64,000 nucleotides of DNA from JACKII01 sp965222315 (GCA_965222315.1 OZ244951.1:744001-808000); one strand, 5' to 3'; shown: positions 28,519 through 37,663, counted from the first letter of the stretch. The notes: a model not told the origin generated them from the letters alone. Numbers and translations are program-made.

Positions 28519-30264
28519 TTATTGCGGCAAACCAGCGGAACTAAGTCCCAAAACAAGCCGCTCGCGCGCTTCGGGTGATTTTAGAGGATACCACAACATG
28601 AACTGCCGAACCGAAAAAATTGGTTCAATCTTGAGCAACTCTTCTGCAACTTGTGCAGCAGCTTCTTTGTCTCCTTGCATCGCGAGTGCAGCCGCCAGTA
28701 GCCGTAAGCATGCGATAAAGTTCGGTTTTGCATGCCGGGCCTTTTGTAGATACTGCACGGCCTCATCATAATTCCCGGCAACAAACTCAGCTAAGCCGCC
28801 CGCCGTCCAGAAGAAAAAATTTAACGGGTCGTAAGGTGTTAGCCGCCAAACATTCAACAAGCGTTCCCGCGCTTCATCACCATTACCGAGATAGGCATAG
28901 CTCGTTGCGCTAAGCCCCCATGCGAGGGGCAGATTTCCATTATAAGACAAAGCGTCTTCCAGAAGGTCCAACGCGCCGTGAGGATCGCCTTCCAGGAGCC
29001 CGAGAATATGGGCGCGAATTGACAAGCTGACGGCATCCTCAGGATCGAGTTCGACAGCCTTTCTGGCCGAAGCGATTGCGCGCAGGCGATCGCCCGCCGG
29101 ATCCTCAGAGTGCCCCTCTGCGACCAGGAAGTTCAGGCTCCAAGCGACATAGGCGTGGGCTTGAGCATAGCCCGGATCAAGTTTGGTAGCATTTTCGAAA
29201 AGAGCGAGAACCTCGCGCATGCTGTTGGCATCGAAGCGGTAGATTTCAGATAGTCCCCTCAACACACAGTCATAGGCATCCATGCTTTCTGTCGGGCGTG
29301 AACCGAGTCGCGCCGCCTCGGCGCTCAGCACTTTCGGCTCCAGCGCGGCCACGATGCTACTGACAATGCGATCCTGAAAGTCGAAGACGTCCTGCGTGGT
29401 TCCGTCGTAACGCTCCGCCCATATGGTCCGGTTTTGATCCACGTCCATAAGGTCGGTCGAAATTCGCAAGCGTGGGCCCTGACGCCTGATTGAACCTGAG
29501 AGCAGGTATTTGACGCCGAGGGCTCCAGCAATGTCCCGCAACGACTTGTTGCTGTCTGCGAAGTGGAGCGAGGAATTACGGGCGATTACGAATAGTGCTC
29601 TGCTGCGCGATATCCCGGCAATGATGTCCTCGGTGATCCCTTCGCCGAAATACTCTGTGCTTGGGTTGTCGGCTTGATCGCGGAACGGCAAAACTGCAAT
29701 CGTCGGTCTGGACGACCAACTCAGGTGGGGGCGGACCAGTTCGGGCGAATTCAGTCGCTCTTCCACGGCAAAGACGTGCACCGGCCTGTCGATGTTCTTG
29801 AGCGGCGGGGCGCCCAGATCACGAAAAGAGATGCCCAATCGTCCGCGCACGATTTCGCGAACGATCTGCGTTACGACGATCTCGCCTGGCGCTGCGAGTT
29901 GATGGATCCGGGCAGCGATGTTGACGCCGTCGGCGACCAGGTCGTTCCCGTCCTCAACAACATCTGCTGCGTTGATGCCGATCCTGATTTGCAAGGAGCG
30001 CTTGTCGGCTGGCAGGGCCCGGATCTCTTCCTGCACTTTCATAGCCCAGCTAATCGCGTCGGTAGCACTCTTAAATTCAATCAGCACAGCATCCCCGGCT
30101 GTGCTGGCAAGCCGGCCGCCTATTCCCTCCATTTGGGCGATTAAAACGCCGTCACGCAGTTCGCTCCACCTGCTGATCGCCCAAGCGCTATCGTCTGCCA
30201 TCAGCCGCGAATACCCCGCGACATCGGCAAAAGCGACCGTTGTTAAGCGAAGGTTTGACGACAT
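28519..30264 (-). CDS. Class III adenylate/guanylate cyclase with TPR repeats
   Basis: 581 residues from ATG at 30264 (MSSNLRLTTVAFADVAGYSR), the usual start for this family; an upstream ATG at 30300 is possible. Residues 1-170: cyclase catalytic domain with VAFADVAGYS and STAGDAVLIEF (metal Asp residues) and DGVNIAARI (transition-state Asn and Arg). Residues about 185-310: a TolB-like segment, SRPTIAVLPFRDQ and GVKYLLSGSIRR. The rest is TPR repeats. It is cytosolic. Proteins of this layout are common in rhizobia and relatives, and their inputs are mostly unknown. It is the only signalling protein in the window. No coupling to its neighbours. Confidence 0.88.
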   Translation of the reverse strand: MSSNLRLTTVAFADVAGYSRLMADDSAWAISRWSELRDGVLIAQMEGIGGRLASTAGDAVLIEFKSATDAISWAMKVQEEIRALPADKRSLQIRIGINAADVVEDGNDLVADGVNIAARIHQLAAPGEIVVTQIVREIVRGRLGISFRDLGAPPLKNIDRPVHVFAVEERLNSPELVRPHLSWSSRPTIAVLPFRDQADNPSTEYFGEGITEDIIAGISRSRALFVIARNSSLHFADSNKSLRDIAGALGVKYLLSGSIRRQGPRLRISTDLMDVDQNRTIWAERYDGTTQDVFDFQDRIVSSIVAALEPKVLSAEAARLGSRPTESMDAYDCVLRGLSEIYRFDANSMREVLALFENATKLDPGYAQAHAYVAWSLNFLVAEGHSEDPAGDRLRAIASARKAVELDPEDAVSLSIRAHILGLLEGDPHGALDLLEDALSYNGNLPLAWGLSATSYAYLGNGDEARERLLNVWRLTPYDPLNFFFWTAGGLAEFVAGNYDEAVQYLQKARHAKPNFIACLRLLAAALAMQGDKEAAAQVAEELLKIEPIFSVRQFMLWYPLKSPEARERLVLGLSSAGLPQ

Positions 30265-30589
30265 GGTTACAACCCCGCGGCACCAGGCCTTGTGGTACAT
30301 ATTGCAAACAAGTCACAGCCAATAAGTGCTCTGGCGCAAATTTACAGTCGCTCGATCATACAATAATATAGTAACCCAAGCTACTTTTAGGGAAAAAGTA
30401 TGTCAGTTGTGCTCACAGTCGTAAAGCGAGCAATAGAATGGTTCGGAGGTATGCAAACAAAACCGCGCTGACTAAACACCAATACTCTAACCCAATACGT
30501 TGATCGCGCCATGGTCGAAAGTCCGCTTGGGGCCGATTGTGGCATGTGGTGCCCGACTTAAAAGGCCTTTTAGCGGCCTGTTCTGTCGG
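30265..30589. other. Intergenic, nothing recognised
   Basis: AT-rich from 30300 to 30480, probably the cyclase promoter region. From about 30487 the minus strand stays open but no longer matches DUF2924; it is the far side of a deletion junction. Confidence 0.4.
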
Positions 30590-30978
30590 GGCCCAGTGAT
30601 GGCGCGGGCGATGGCGGAGAGCGACTTGTAGGGCCTACATTGCCAGTCGAAGCCGTCACTCGTTACGGTGACCGTATGCTCAACGCCCTGCCACTCACGC
30701 ACCAGCCTTGTGCCGGCCCTGGGCATGCGCTCCTGCTGCTTCCGCCGGGCTGCCCCTTGCCATTCACCTGCTCGGCCAGCTTCTCCAGCCGCCGCAGGGT
30801 GTCGGGCTTGAGGCCGCCATAGGCGAGTTCCTGGATGCGGTAGGCGAGGCGGCTTTCCAGGTACTGCCGGTTGAACGGCGGGCGGCTGGGTATCAAACAG
30901 TTCACGCCATCGGGCCTTGAGATCGGACGTGGAGGCGGTCTTCAGCGCCGCCAGTCATGCGGGGATGGGATCGGTCAT
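30590..30978 (-). pseudogene. Broken DUF2924 gene
   Basis: ATG at 30978 overlaps the previous stop (ATGA). The reading is MTDPIPA, a TGA, then LAALKTASTSDLKARWREL in the same frame, a frameshift, PPFNRQYLESRLAYRIQELA and GGLKPDTLRRLEKLAEQ, a second frameshift, then AGTRLVREWQGVEHTVTV and YKSLSAIARAITG. This is the complete DUF2924 order, with one stop, two frameshifts and a lost 3' end. DUF2924 proteins of unknown function typically sit next to serine recombinases in integrative elements. Confidence 0.75.
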
Positions 30979-31169
30979 GCGGTTCTCCTAGTGTTCGGGT
31001 TCGCATTACCGCTCTGGTGTTGCGTGATGGGAAGCGAACTCTCCGGCATATGCCGGGATCGTCCGTCGCTCCGGCGCGCCTGCAGGCGCAGCAGGCCGGC
31101 TGCCAGGATGGCGCAGACCTCGGTCCGGCGTTCGGCGGCGGAGAGACGGTCGGAGTGGAGCGGGTTCAT
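30975..31169 (-). CDS. Small conserved element protein, 64 residues
   Basis: MNPLHSDRLSAAERRTEVCA continues with ILAAGLLRLQARRSD. The ATG (31169) overlaps the stop of the upstream primase fragment as ATGA, and its own stop overlaps the DUF2924 ATG the same way, so three frames were once translationally coupled. The ERRxEVxxILAxGLLRLxxR pattern is one I associate with short proteins beside DUF2924. Function unknown. The frame is intact but its neighbours are dead. Confidence 0.55.
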   Translation of the reverse strand: MNPLHSDRLSAAERRTEVCAILAAGLLRLQARRSDGRSRHMPESSLPITQHQSGNANPNTRRTA

Positions 31170-31385
31170 GAGAATTTGCCCCTCTTGCGAAGAGCCAATC
31201 CCGACCAACCTCGTGCGTTGCCACTCCGCCATTTGACGAAGCCTCTGGCGGCAAGTTCTTCGCCCAAACCGCGCTGCGGCCCGGGCGGATGGCCGGCGGC
31301 CTCGGCGAAGGCTTTCCAATAACGGTATAGGCTTGCCGCCCCTTCCTTTAGGTCCGGCTCAGTCGTGCGACGCGCTTCGAGTCAA
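31166..31385 (-). pseudogene. C-terminal fragment of a P4-type phage/plasmid primase
   Basis: About 70 codons remain: EPDLKEGAASLYRYWKAFAE, then GPQRGLGEELAARGFVKWRS, then WSGLALRK. This matches the small winged C-terminal domain of D5/P4-type primase-helicases, where the family has YxAWxxWxEAxGExPGSxKxFG. A stop (TGA) closes the frame upstream and no helicase part is visible. Confidence 0.6.
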
Positions 31386-31510
31386 TCGCCGACTAAACTC
31401 GCTGCGCAATGCCGAAAGCCACATCGGCGGCGTCGCCCCATCTTAAGATGTAATCCGCCAGTTCGCCCGCGATATAGATGGGGCCATTGTCCAAATACAC
31501 TTGGCCTGTC

Positions 31511-32266
31511 TCAGGACAGCCCAGTGTTGTTGATCCAGCCGGTGGCTAGGGCTTGGCCCCATTCGGGCAGGCCACTGCGGGAAGCCAATTCCGCCATGGC
31601 CGTAGCGTCGTAAGGAACTTGACGAAAGGTAGTGCTCCACCCCCCTTGTTCCCTCTCCAGGATCGCATAGCTGGCGTTTGGCGTACCAGTCTGAACAGTG
31701 TGCGGCACAGGCTTTTCGAGCCGGTAGCCGGGCAAACCGATGCTGCCGGGATTGACCGCCATGCGACCGTCAGTGAGGCGGACTGCGCGCGGCAGATGGG
31801 TATGGGCACAAAGGATCAAAGAAGCGGCAATGCCTTCCGCTTCGGCCTCAATCGCTGCAAGCGGTGCCATCTCTATGCCCCCATCCGGTCTAATCCGATC
31901 GAGCCAATAACAAGCGTCGTTGCGGGGGGAGCCATGGCATAGGAAGACGTCTCCTCGGTAGAGCAACGTAGCGGGCTGTGCCGCCATCCATTCGAAATGA
32001 TAGGGCTGCAGCGCCTGAAAATCTGGGCGATCCGATGCTTCCGGACCCTTGCGGTAAAGGTCGAGCAAGATGCGCTCTTGATCGCCCCGGATTGTAATGA
32101 AGTTACAGGCAATGAGGCGGTCGGCAGTCTCTGCAGGCAACATAACGCCGCTTACATGGTCGCCGAGGTTTACGACATCGGCAACACCTTGCGCAGCAAT
32201 GTCGTCCAGGACCGCATTTAGGGCGTGGAGGTTCCCGTGAACGTCGGCAATGGCAGCGAAACGCAT
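31511..32266 (-). CDS. Metallophosphoesterase (YfcE-like calcineurin fold)
   Basis: 251 residues. Metal-binding motifs: ADVHGNLHAL (DxH), VVNLGDHVSG (GDxx), IRGDQER where the family has GNHD or GNCD, VFLCHGSPRN and ILCAHTHLPRA (GHxH replaced by AHTH), followed by AVNPGSIGLPG. This is the YfcE/MJ0936-type subclass of small cytosolic phosphodiesterases; the Gln in GDQE replaces the catalytic His/Cys position. Substrate unknown. It stands alone next to a truncated ORF and IS element A. Confidence 0.85.
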   Translation of the reverse strand: MRFAAIADVHGNLHALNAVLDDIAAQGVADVVNLGDHVSGVMLPAETADRLIACNFITIRGDQERILLDLYRKGPEASDRPDFQALQPYHFEWMAAQPATLLYRGDVFLCHGSPRNDACYWLDRIRPDGGIEMAPLAAIEAEAEGIAASLILCAHTHLPRAVRLTDGRMAVNPGSIGLPGYRLEKPVPHTVQTGTPNASYAILEREQGGWSTTFRQVPYDATAMAELASRSGLPEWGQALATGWINNTGLS

Positions 32267-32297
32267 GATGCATGCACCCTGGGTTGCGAGGTTCGAT

Positions 32298-32477
32298 TTA
32301 CGAAAGGGCGTTGGTTTTCTTCAGAATGAAGGTTTCTGACATGTCGACATGGTAGCCTCCTCCGAGCCGATGACGCGAATAGATTTCCGCTCTACCGACC
32401 GCTTCTTTGTTGAGGACGGGTATCGGCCTGGCCACCAGTAGGATCGCTGCAGGCGCAGCTGAATGAAGCAAGGGCTT
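32298..32477 (-). pseudogene. Truncated unrecognised ORF next to an IS
   Basis: The minus frame reads AAILLVARPIPVLNKEAVGR, then AEIYSRHRLGGGYHVDMSET, then FILKKTNALS and TAA at 32298-32300. The composition looks coding, but it has no start codon or ribosome site, and a stop closes it just upstream. It lies 60 bp from the left end of IS element A, so it may be what is left of a disrupted gene. I do not recognise the family. Confidence 0.3.
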
Positions 32478-32538
32478 TGAACTGGGTTATTGTTTAGCCC
32501 CAATATTGCCCGACATTCCTTCTTTGGAAGATATCAGC

Positions 32539-33392
32539 CTAGGTTGTGTTGACAAACTGGATTCCCAAATCGGCTTTGATCTGATTCAAGGTAGCTTTTG
32601 CGGGGGCTGCCGTGGCGCGTTTGTTGATGGAAGACGCCGAGTGGGCGTTCTTTGAGCCATTTCTGATAGCCGTTCGAGGCCGCGGAGGCCGCCCGGCCTC
32701 GGATCATCGCCTTGTATTGGATGCGGTGTTCTGGATCGCGCGGACCGGGTCACCCTGGCGCGATCTGCCGGAGGAATTCGGCAAATGGTCGAGCGTTTAT
32801 CGGCAGTTCCGACGTTGGACGCTGGCGGGTCTTTGGGAACTGGTTCTTGACGCCCTCAACGAGGGCGGCGCCAGCCCCGGTCAGGTTCACATGATCGACA
32901 GCACCATTATCAGGGCCCATCACTTGGCAGCCGGCGCAAAAGGGGGACTCAGAAAGAAGGTTTTGGCCGTTCAAAAGGTGGCTTCACGACCAAGATCCAC
33001 CTCATTGCCAACGCTCACGGACTGCCTGTCCGGGCGGAGATAAGCGGCGGCGAAGTTTCCGACTTCAAAGGCTTCGACGCACTGGTCAATGAGGACCTGC
33101 CTGAAGCCAGGGTGTTCATTGCCGACCGTGGCTATGACAGCGATCACATCCGCTCGGTGATCACACGGCGTGGTGGCACTGCCGTCATCCCCGGCAAGGT
33201 CAACCGGAAAGAGGCTATCTCTGTCGATGCCATCACCTACGCGCTCAGAAACAGAGTGGAGCGCTGCTTCAACAAGCTGAAATGCTCCCGCCGCCTGGCA
33301 ACCCGCTACGACAAGACCGCTGACAGCTATCTCGGCTTCGTTCAAATCGCAGCCGTCCGAGTTTGGATCAGAAGTTTGTCAACATGACCTAG
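32539..33392 (+). mobile_element. IS5-family (IS427-like) insertion sequence A
   Basis: Imperfect terminal inverted repeats of about 20 bp: left CTAGGTTGTGTTGACAAACT, right (reverse complement) CTAGGTCATGTTGACAAACT. CTAG at both outer ends could be part of a target duplication. About 854 bp with one transposase in two frames. The ends are well preserved, so the insertion is fairly recent. Confidence 0.85.
32612..33387 (+). CDS. IS5-family transposase of element A, two overlapping frames
   Basis: Frame 1 (GTG at 32612 to 33043): LLMEDAEWAFFEPFL, then GRPASDHRLVLDAVFWIART and HMIDSTIIRAHHLAAGAKGG, with the first catalytic Asp in MIDSTI. It ends out of frame after GGLRK. Frame -1 continues as GFGRSKGGFTTKIHLIANAH, EISGGEVSDFKGF, FIADRGYDSDHIR (second Asp) and ALRNRVERCFNKLK (Glu) to TGA at 33385-33387. 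IS427-group elements often split the transposase this way and use a -1 frameshift near AAGAAGG, so it may be functional. Confidence 0.82.
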
Positions 33393-33424
33393 ACTATTAG
33401 CGAGAATTCCGTTGTGTAACCCAG

Positions 33425-33605
33425 TTTGCGCACTACTCGGCAGAGGAGAAGATCCGCGTCCTGCTGGCGGGGCTACGCGGCGAAGAATGCATCGCTGCCC
33501 TCTGCTGACGAGTGGGCATTGCTGAGAGCCTTTACTACACTTGGTCGAAGGAATTACTAAAAGCCGGCAAATGTCGCTTGGCCAGGGATAAGGCCCGGCA
33601 GCCGC
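33425..33605 (+). pseudogene. IS3-family OrfA fragment
   Basis: The frame reads FAHYSAEEKIRVLLAGLRGE, then ECIAALC, a TGA at 33506-33508, then RVGIAESLYYTWSKELLKAG. This is the helix-turn-helix OrfA of IS3-family elements (consensus SAEEKIRIVLEGLRGE...YYxWSKEFLEAGK). One in-frame stop, and OrfB is absent. Confidence 0.75.
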
Positions 33606-33737
33606 CGGGGCGCAGGCTGTGCGGTTCGGAACCCCAACGGCGCAGACGCGTTCAGACGGGCAGAGATGGGTGGTGTCCGTTAGGCAGAACGCCGTGCGCA
33701 TGCCGCCTGTTGTCGCCGGTAGCCGCGCCTAGGGTTA

Positions 33738-33864
33738 CGCATGCCTCCGGGCAATCGCGGCGGAACTCAATGCGCGTGGCATGCTCACGCGCCCCGGCGG
33801 GCCGTGGCATGTCTCCATCGTCGAAACCTTACTGGCTAGGATCACGGTCAATGGGAACAGCTAG
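33738..33864 (+). pseudogene. C-terminal fragment of a serine recombinase
   Basis: The frame CLRAIAAELNARGMLTRPGG, then PWHVSIVETLLARI, ends at TAG 33862-33864. The pattern IAxELNxRGxxTxxGGxW is the recombinase-domain helix-turn-helix of large serine recombinases and resolvases. The catalytic N-terminal domain is missing. It may derive from the same element as the DUF2924 remnant. Confidence 0.65.
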
Positions 33865-34018
33865 CGCCAAAATAGGCGAATACTCGACAATGTGGAGTAT
33901 GGAGCCTTTAGCGCGGCGATTTCAGCCTCGTGCAGTTAATTTTGGCATCATAATTGCTCGCCTAGCGCTAAGGCGCCAGAGAGTACTGATTGGCATTATA
34001 TACCGATGGGATGGATAT

Positions 34019-35089
34019 ATGGATGTAGGAGTGTTTATTCCTATTGGCAATAACGGCTGGCTGGTTTCCACCACCTCGCCTCAATACAAGCCCAGCTTTG
34101 ACCTAAACCGTCAGATCGTACAGAGAGCGGAGCATTACGGTCTCGACTTCGCACTATCGATGATCAAACTGCGCGGGTTTGGGGGAAAGAGCGAGTTTTG
34201 GGACTACAACCTCGAGTCCTTCACCTTAATGGCCGGTCTGGCTGCGGTGACAAGCAAGATACAGCTATATGCATCGGTTGCTGTGCTGACCCTGCCGCCG
34301 GCGATGGCCGCGAGGATGGCGGTGACGATTGATTCCATCGCGCCGGGGCGCTTCGGGATCAACATCGTTTCGGGCTGGCAAAAACCGGAATACGCGCAAC
34401 AGGGGCTTTGGCCGGGTGACGAATATTTCGGCTATCGCTATCAATACAGCGCAGAATACGTGCAAATCATGAAGGAATTGTGGGCCACGGGCCAAAGCGA
34501 CTTCAAGGGCGAGCACTTCACCATGAACGACTGCCGCCTGCTGCCTCAACCGCCCGGCAGCATCAAAATCGTTGCGGCAGGTTTAAGCGACACCGGCATG
34601 GCGTTCGCTGCGGAACACTGCGACTATAACTTCGTGGCTTCATCCGGCTTCAACACGCCCACGGCCTTTGCCCGCACCAACGCGCACCTCATGAATGCCG
34701 CGGCGCAAACGGGCCGGGATGTCGGTGCCTACGTCCTGATCATGGTGATCGCCGACGAAACCGACGAAGCAGCCATGGCCAAGTGGGCCCATTATGCAGC
34801 TGGCAAAGACCCGGAAGCCCTGGCTTGGGTTGTGGATCAGGCCGCAGCGGACAAGCATTCTGGCAGCGCCACCACCGCCAAATTCATGGGCATCCCGGAT
34901 CAGGCGGTGAACTTCAACATGGCTACCTTTTGCGGGTCCTACGTCAATGTCGCCAGAATGCTCGACGAAGCCGCGACCGTGCCCGGCACAAAGGGGTTGA
35001 TGTTGACATTTGATGACTTCGTTGTCGGCATAGAGCAATTCGGCACCAGGATTCAGCCGCTGATGACGACGCGCAACGCCGAGAAGTAG
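34019..35089 (+). CDS. rutA: RutA-like pyrimidine monooxygenase (LLM flavin enzyme)
   Basis: 356 residues from ATG at 34019; the long upstream frame is IS debris. Starts MDVGVFIPIGNNGWLVST and has SMIKLRGFGGKSEFWDYNLE, NIVSGWQKPEYAQQGLWPGD, FTMNDCRLLP and GLMLTFDDFVVGIEQFG, matching RutA closely from end to end in length and motifs. RutA is an FMN-dependent monooxygenase that opens the uracil ring at N3-C4 and needs the reductase RutF. Here rutB-rutG are absent; IS fragments lie upstream and IS element B follows 22 bp after the stop. It may serve another cyclic amide with the amidohydrolase beyond element B. Confidence 0.88.
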   Translation: MDVGVFIPIGNNGWLVSTTSPQYKPSFDLNRQIVQRAEHYGLDFALSMIKLRGFGGKSEFWDYNLESFTLMAGLAAVTSKIQLYASVAVLTLPPAMAARMAVTIDSIAPGRFGINIVSGWQKPEYAQQGLWPGDEYFGYRYQYSAEYVQIMKELWATGQSDFKGEHFTMNDCRLLPQPPGSIKIVAAGLSDTGMAFAAEHCDYNFVASSGFNTPTAFARTNAHLMNAAAQTGRDVGAYVLIMVIADETDEAAMAKWAHYAAGKDPEALAWVVDQAAADKHSGSATTAKFMGIPDQAVNFNMATFCGSYVNVARMLDEAATVPGTKGLMLTFDDFVVGIEQFGTRIQPLMTTRNAEK

Positions 35090-35111
35090 TCAGCCTGATT
35101 ATTTAGTGTAC

Positions 35112-35961
35112 CTAGGCTCAGGACCCATAAATGGGATTCCCGAATCGGTTGGAGGATGATTCAAACTCCCAAAATTGGGAGTTGTCCATGGCAGAGCATC
35201 ATTTCTGGCTTTCGGAAGAACAATTCGCCCGGCTCCGGCCGCTATTGCCGAACAAACCTCGGGGCGTGCCCAGGGTGGATGACCGGCGTGTCATCAGCGG
35301 GATTATTCATGTTATCCGGAACGGCCTGATGTGGCGGGATGCGCCAGAGGCTTATGGCCCGCACAAGACGCTCTACAACCGGTTCAAACGCTGGAGCGAG
35401 GCGGGCGTCTTCGACCGGATTTTCGCGGAACTGGCAGCCGAGAGCCAGGCAACTGGCACCATCATGATCGATGCGACGCACCTGAAGGCGCACCGCACGG
35501 CGGCCAGCCTGCTGAAAAAGGGGCTTTATCCCGCTGCATCGGACGCTCGAAAGGCGGCCTGAACTCCAAGCTGCACGCGGTTTGCGATGGGGATGGCAAG
35601 CCATTGATCTTGTTGCTGACCGAGGGCCAGGCCAGTGACTACAAGGGCGCCGCCATCATGTTGCCGGCCTTGCCTCCCGCCGGGTTTTTGATCGGCGACA
35701 GAGGGTATGACAGCGATCCCTTCCGCGATGGACTGCGGGCCATGGGCATCGAGCCCTGTATTCCAGGAAGAAACAACCGCCTGCGGCCAGTACCCTACGA
35801 CGAGGGGCTCTATCGTCAGCGAAACCGCATCGAACGCATGTTCGGACGCCTCAAAGACTGGCGCCGCATCGCCATGCGCTATGACCGCTGCGCCAACACC
35901 TTCTTCAGCGCCATATGCATTGCTGCTACCGTGACGTTCTGGTTATGAGTCCTGAGCCTAG
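35112..35961 (+). mobile_element. IS5-family (IS427-like) insertion sequence B
   Basis: About 850 bp with terminal inverted repeats CTAGGCTCAGGACCCATAA (left) and CTAGGCTCAGGACTCATAA (right, reverse complement). CTAG occurs at both ends, as in element A, although the two elements have different transposases and repeats. It lies between rutA and the amidohydrolase gene, so it splits what was probably one gene cluster. Confidence 0.88.
35188..35948 (+). CDS. IS5-family transposase of element B, two overlapping frames
   Basis: Frame 1 from ATG 35188: MAEHHFWLSEEQFARLRPLL, RVDDRRVISGIIHVIRNGLM, MIDATHLKAHRTAASLLKKG, then out of frame to a stop at 35562. Frame -1 continues GRSKGGLNSKLHAVCDGDG, LIGDRGYDSDPFRDGL and YRQRNRIERMFGRLKDWRRI to TGA 35946-35948. 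The DDE residues lie in MIDATH, GDRGYDS and RNRIERMF. The shift occurs after CTGCTGAAAAAGGGG, a plausible -1 slippage site. Probably intact. Confidence 0.85.
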
Positions 35962-36015
35962 TCTGCAAGCCAATCCGGCATTTCTGACAGCCATCCTGAG
36001 AAAATTGGAGCCTCC

Positions 36016-37449
36016 ATGACCACAACCGTAATCCGCAACGCCGCCTGGGCTGTCGTCTGGGATGGCAAGCAGCACGCCTATGCCTGTGACATCGACGTGG
36101 CTTTCACCGATGGCGCTATCGTTCACGCCGGGCCAGGCTATGAGGGTGCATTCGACCGGGAGGTAGATGGCCGGGACCGGCTGGTCATCCCCGGCATGGT
36201 CAACATCCACACCCACCCGACCAGCGAGCCGCTGCGCAAGGGCATTACGGACGAAACGCTCAGCCCCGGCTTCTGGCACTCCTCGCTCTATGAGTATCTG
36301 ACGGTGTTCGGCAATGACCAGGAAGGCAGCAAGGCCGCCATGCAGGTTGCCATGGCCGAACTGCTGATGTCCGGCGTGACGACGGTCGTCGATCTGTCGA
36401 TACCCTTCGACGGCTGGCTGGACGTGCTGGCGGACAGCGGTATCCGCGCCGTCGCCGCCCCCATGTTCCGCGACGCCCGCTGGTATACCGAAGACGGTCA
36501 TGAACTGAAATATGAATGGGACACTGCCAACGGCAAAAAAGGCTTCGACAATGCGCTGCGCCTGATTGATCTGGCGAACCAGCACCCCAGCGGACGGCTT
36601 TCCGGGATGGTCTGTCCGGCGCAGATCGACACCTGTACCGCCGACCTGTTGCGGGATGCCCATGACGCCGCGAACGAGCGCAACCTGCCCTTCCAGATCC
36701 ACGCCGCGCAAAGCATGACGGAGTTTCATGAAATTGAGCGCCGGCATGGCCATTCGCCGATCCAGTGGATGAACGAACTTGGCGTGCTGACCGACCGCTC
36801 CATCATCGGCCACGGAATCTTCCTGGACCATCACCCTTGGCTGCACTGGACGACCCGCAAAGACCTGGGCCTGCTTGCCGACAATGGGGCGACCGTCGCC
36901 CATTGCCCCACCGTGTTCCTGCGCCGCGGCATCGCATTGAACACGTTCGGCGAGTATGCGCGCCGGGGCATAAACCTTGGCATCGGCACCGACACCTATC
37001 CCCACAATTACCTGGATGAGATGCGCACCGCGCTCTACACCGCCCGCGCCGTCGCTGGGTCTGTTGCGGACCTGACGACGGGGAATGTGTTCGACGCCGC
37101 CACCATCGGCGGAGCTCGTGCCGTGCGCAGGGACGATATCGGCCGCCTGTCCGTTGGAGCGCGGGCGGACGTGGTCTTGGTGGACCTGAAGCACCCCGCC
37201 ATGATGCCGATGCGGGAGCCGTTGCGCTCGCTGATCTATGTGGCGGGTGACCGGGCGGTGCGTGACGTGTTCGTCAATGGAGACCAGGTGGTGAGGGATG
37301 GCGAGGTGCAGACCATCGATCTTGCCGCCGCGAGCCAGGCGCTGGAGGAGGCGCAGCAGCGCTCCATGAAACTGGTGCCAGGCCGGGACTGGGCAGGGCG
37401 CACGACCGACGAGTTGGCGCCCATGGTGCTGCCGATGATGGGAAGTTAG
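36016..37449 (+). CDS. Amidohydrolase/deaminase (AtzA/TrzN/cytosine-deaminase-like)
   Basis: 477 residues; ATG with GGAG 7 nt upstream. Metal motifs of the subtype III amidohydrolases: VNIHTHPTS (HxH), PFQIHAAQS (third His; the usual Glu two residues on is Gln), IIGHGIFLDHH and GIGTDTYPHN (Asp). LSVGARADVVLVDL is the typical C-terminal beta-sandwich. Such enzymes hydrolyse amino or halo groups from purines, pyrimidines and triazines. It sits between rutA and an oligopeptide-type ABC importer in one orientation, which suggests degradation of an imported heterocycle. IS element B ends 55 bp upstream and may have removed or replaced the native promoter. Confidence 0.85.
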   Translation: MTTTVIRNAAWAVVWDGKQHAYACDIDVAFTDGAIVHAGPGYEGAFDREVDGRDRLVIPGMVNIHTHPTSEPLRKGITDETLSPGFWHSSLYEYLTVFGNDQEGSKAAMQVAMAELLMSGVTTVVDLSIPFDGWLDVLADSGIRAVAAPMFRDARWYTEDGHELKYEWDTANGKKGFDNALRLIDLANQHPSGRLSGMVCPAQIDTCTADLLRDAHDAANERNLPFQIHAAQSMTEFHEIERRHGHSPIQWMNELGVLTDRSIIGHGIFLDHHPWLHWTTRKDLGLLADNGATVAHCPTVFLRRGIALNTFGEYARRGINLGIGTDTYPHNYLDEMRTALYTARAVAGSVADLTTGNVFDAATIGGARAVRRDDIGRLSVGARADVVLVDLKHPAMMPMREPLRSLIYVAGDRAVRDVFVNGDQVVRDGEVQTIDLAAASQALEEAQQRSMKLVPGRDWAGRTTDELAPMVLPMMGS

Positions 37450-37538
37450 CGGTCAGATTGAAATACTTGCATCCGCAAGCGTTTCGTGAATCAGCCCGCT
37501 AATTCGGTATTTTGATGGTTTGATTAAGCAAGCCACTA

Positions 37539-37577
37539 GCGCAGCCCCCGATCCGCTTGGATCGGGTTGGTCTGCGC
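37539..37577 (+). terminator. Strong hairpin after the amidohydrolase gene
   Basis: CCCGATCC pairs perfectly with GGATCGGG around GCTT (37547-37566), and GCGCAG/CTGCGC extends the stem across a small internal loop. It stands 90 bp after the stop and just before the transporter genes. No T tract, so it may attenuate transcription or protect mRNA. Confidence 0.5.
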
Positions 37578-37592
37578 CAAACCGCGTCAATG

Positions 37593-37621
37593 TTGACATT
37601 TGCGCGATTTGGCATGGTACT
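37593..37621 (+). promoter_or_regulatory. Candidate sigma70 promoter of the ABC importer
   Basis: A perfect -35 box TTGACA (37593-37598), then 17 nt, then GGTACT (37616-37621), a weak -10 box. It lies 43 bp before the first permease start and directly after the hairpin. Confidence 0.4.
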
Positions 37622-37663
37622 TGCTCATACTCAGTTCACTCCTTCGGTTAGCAGTTAGGCTCC

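Noticed and set aside
28124..28771. Plus-strand frame with Pro-Arg-Pro-Ser repeats
   Set aside because: Antisense reading of the Gly-Leu-Asn minisatellite; repeat bias alone keeps it open.
35926..37194. 422-codon minus-strand frame over the amidohydrolase
   Set aside because: Shadow of a gene with clear metal motifs and a good ribosome site.
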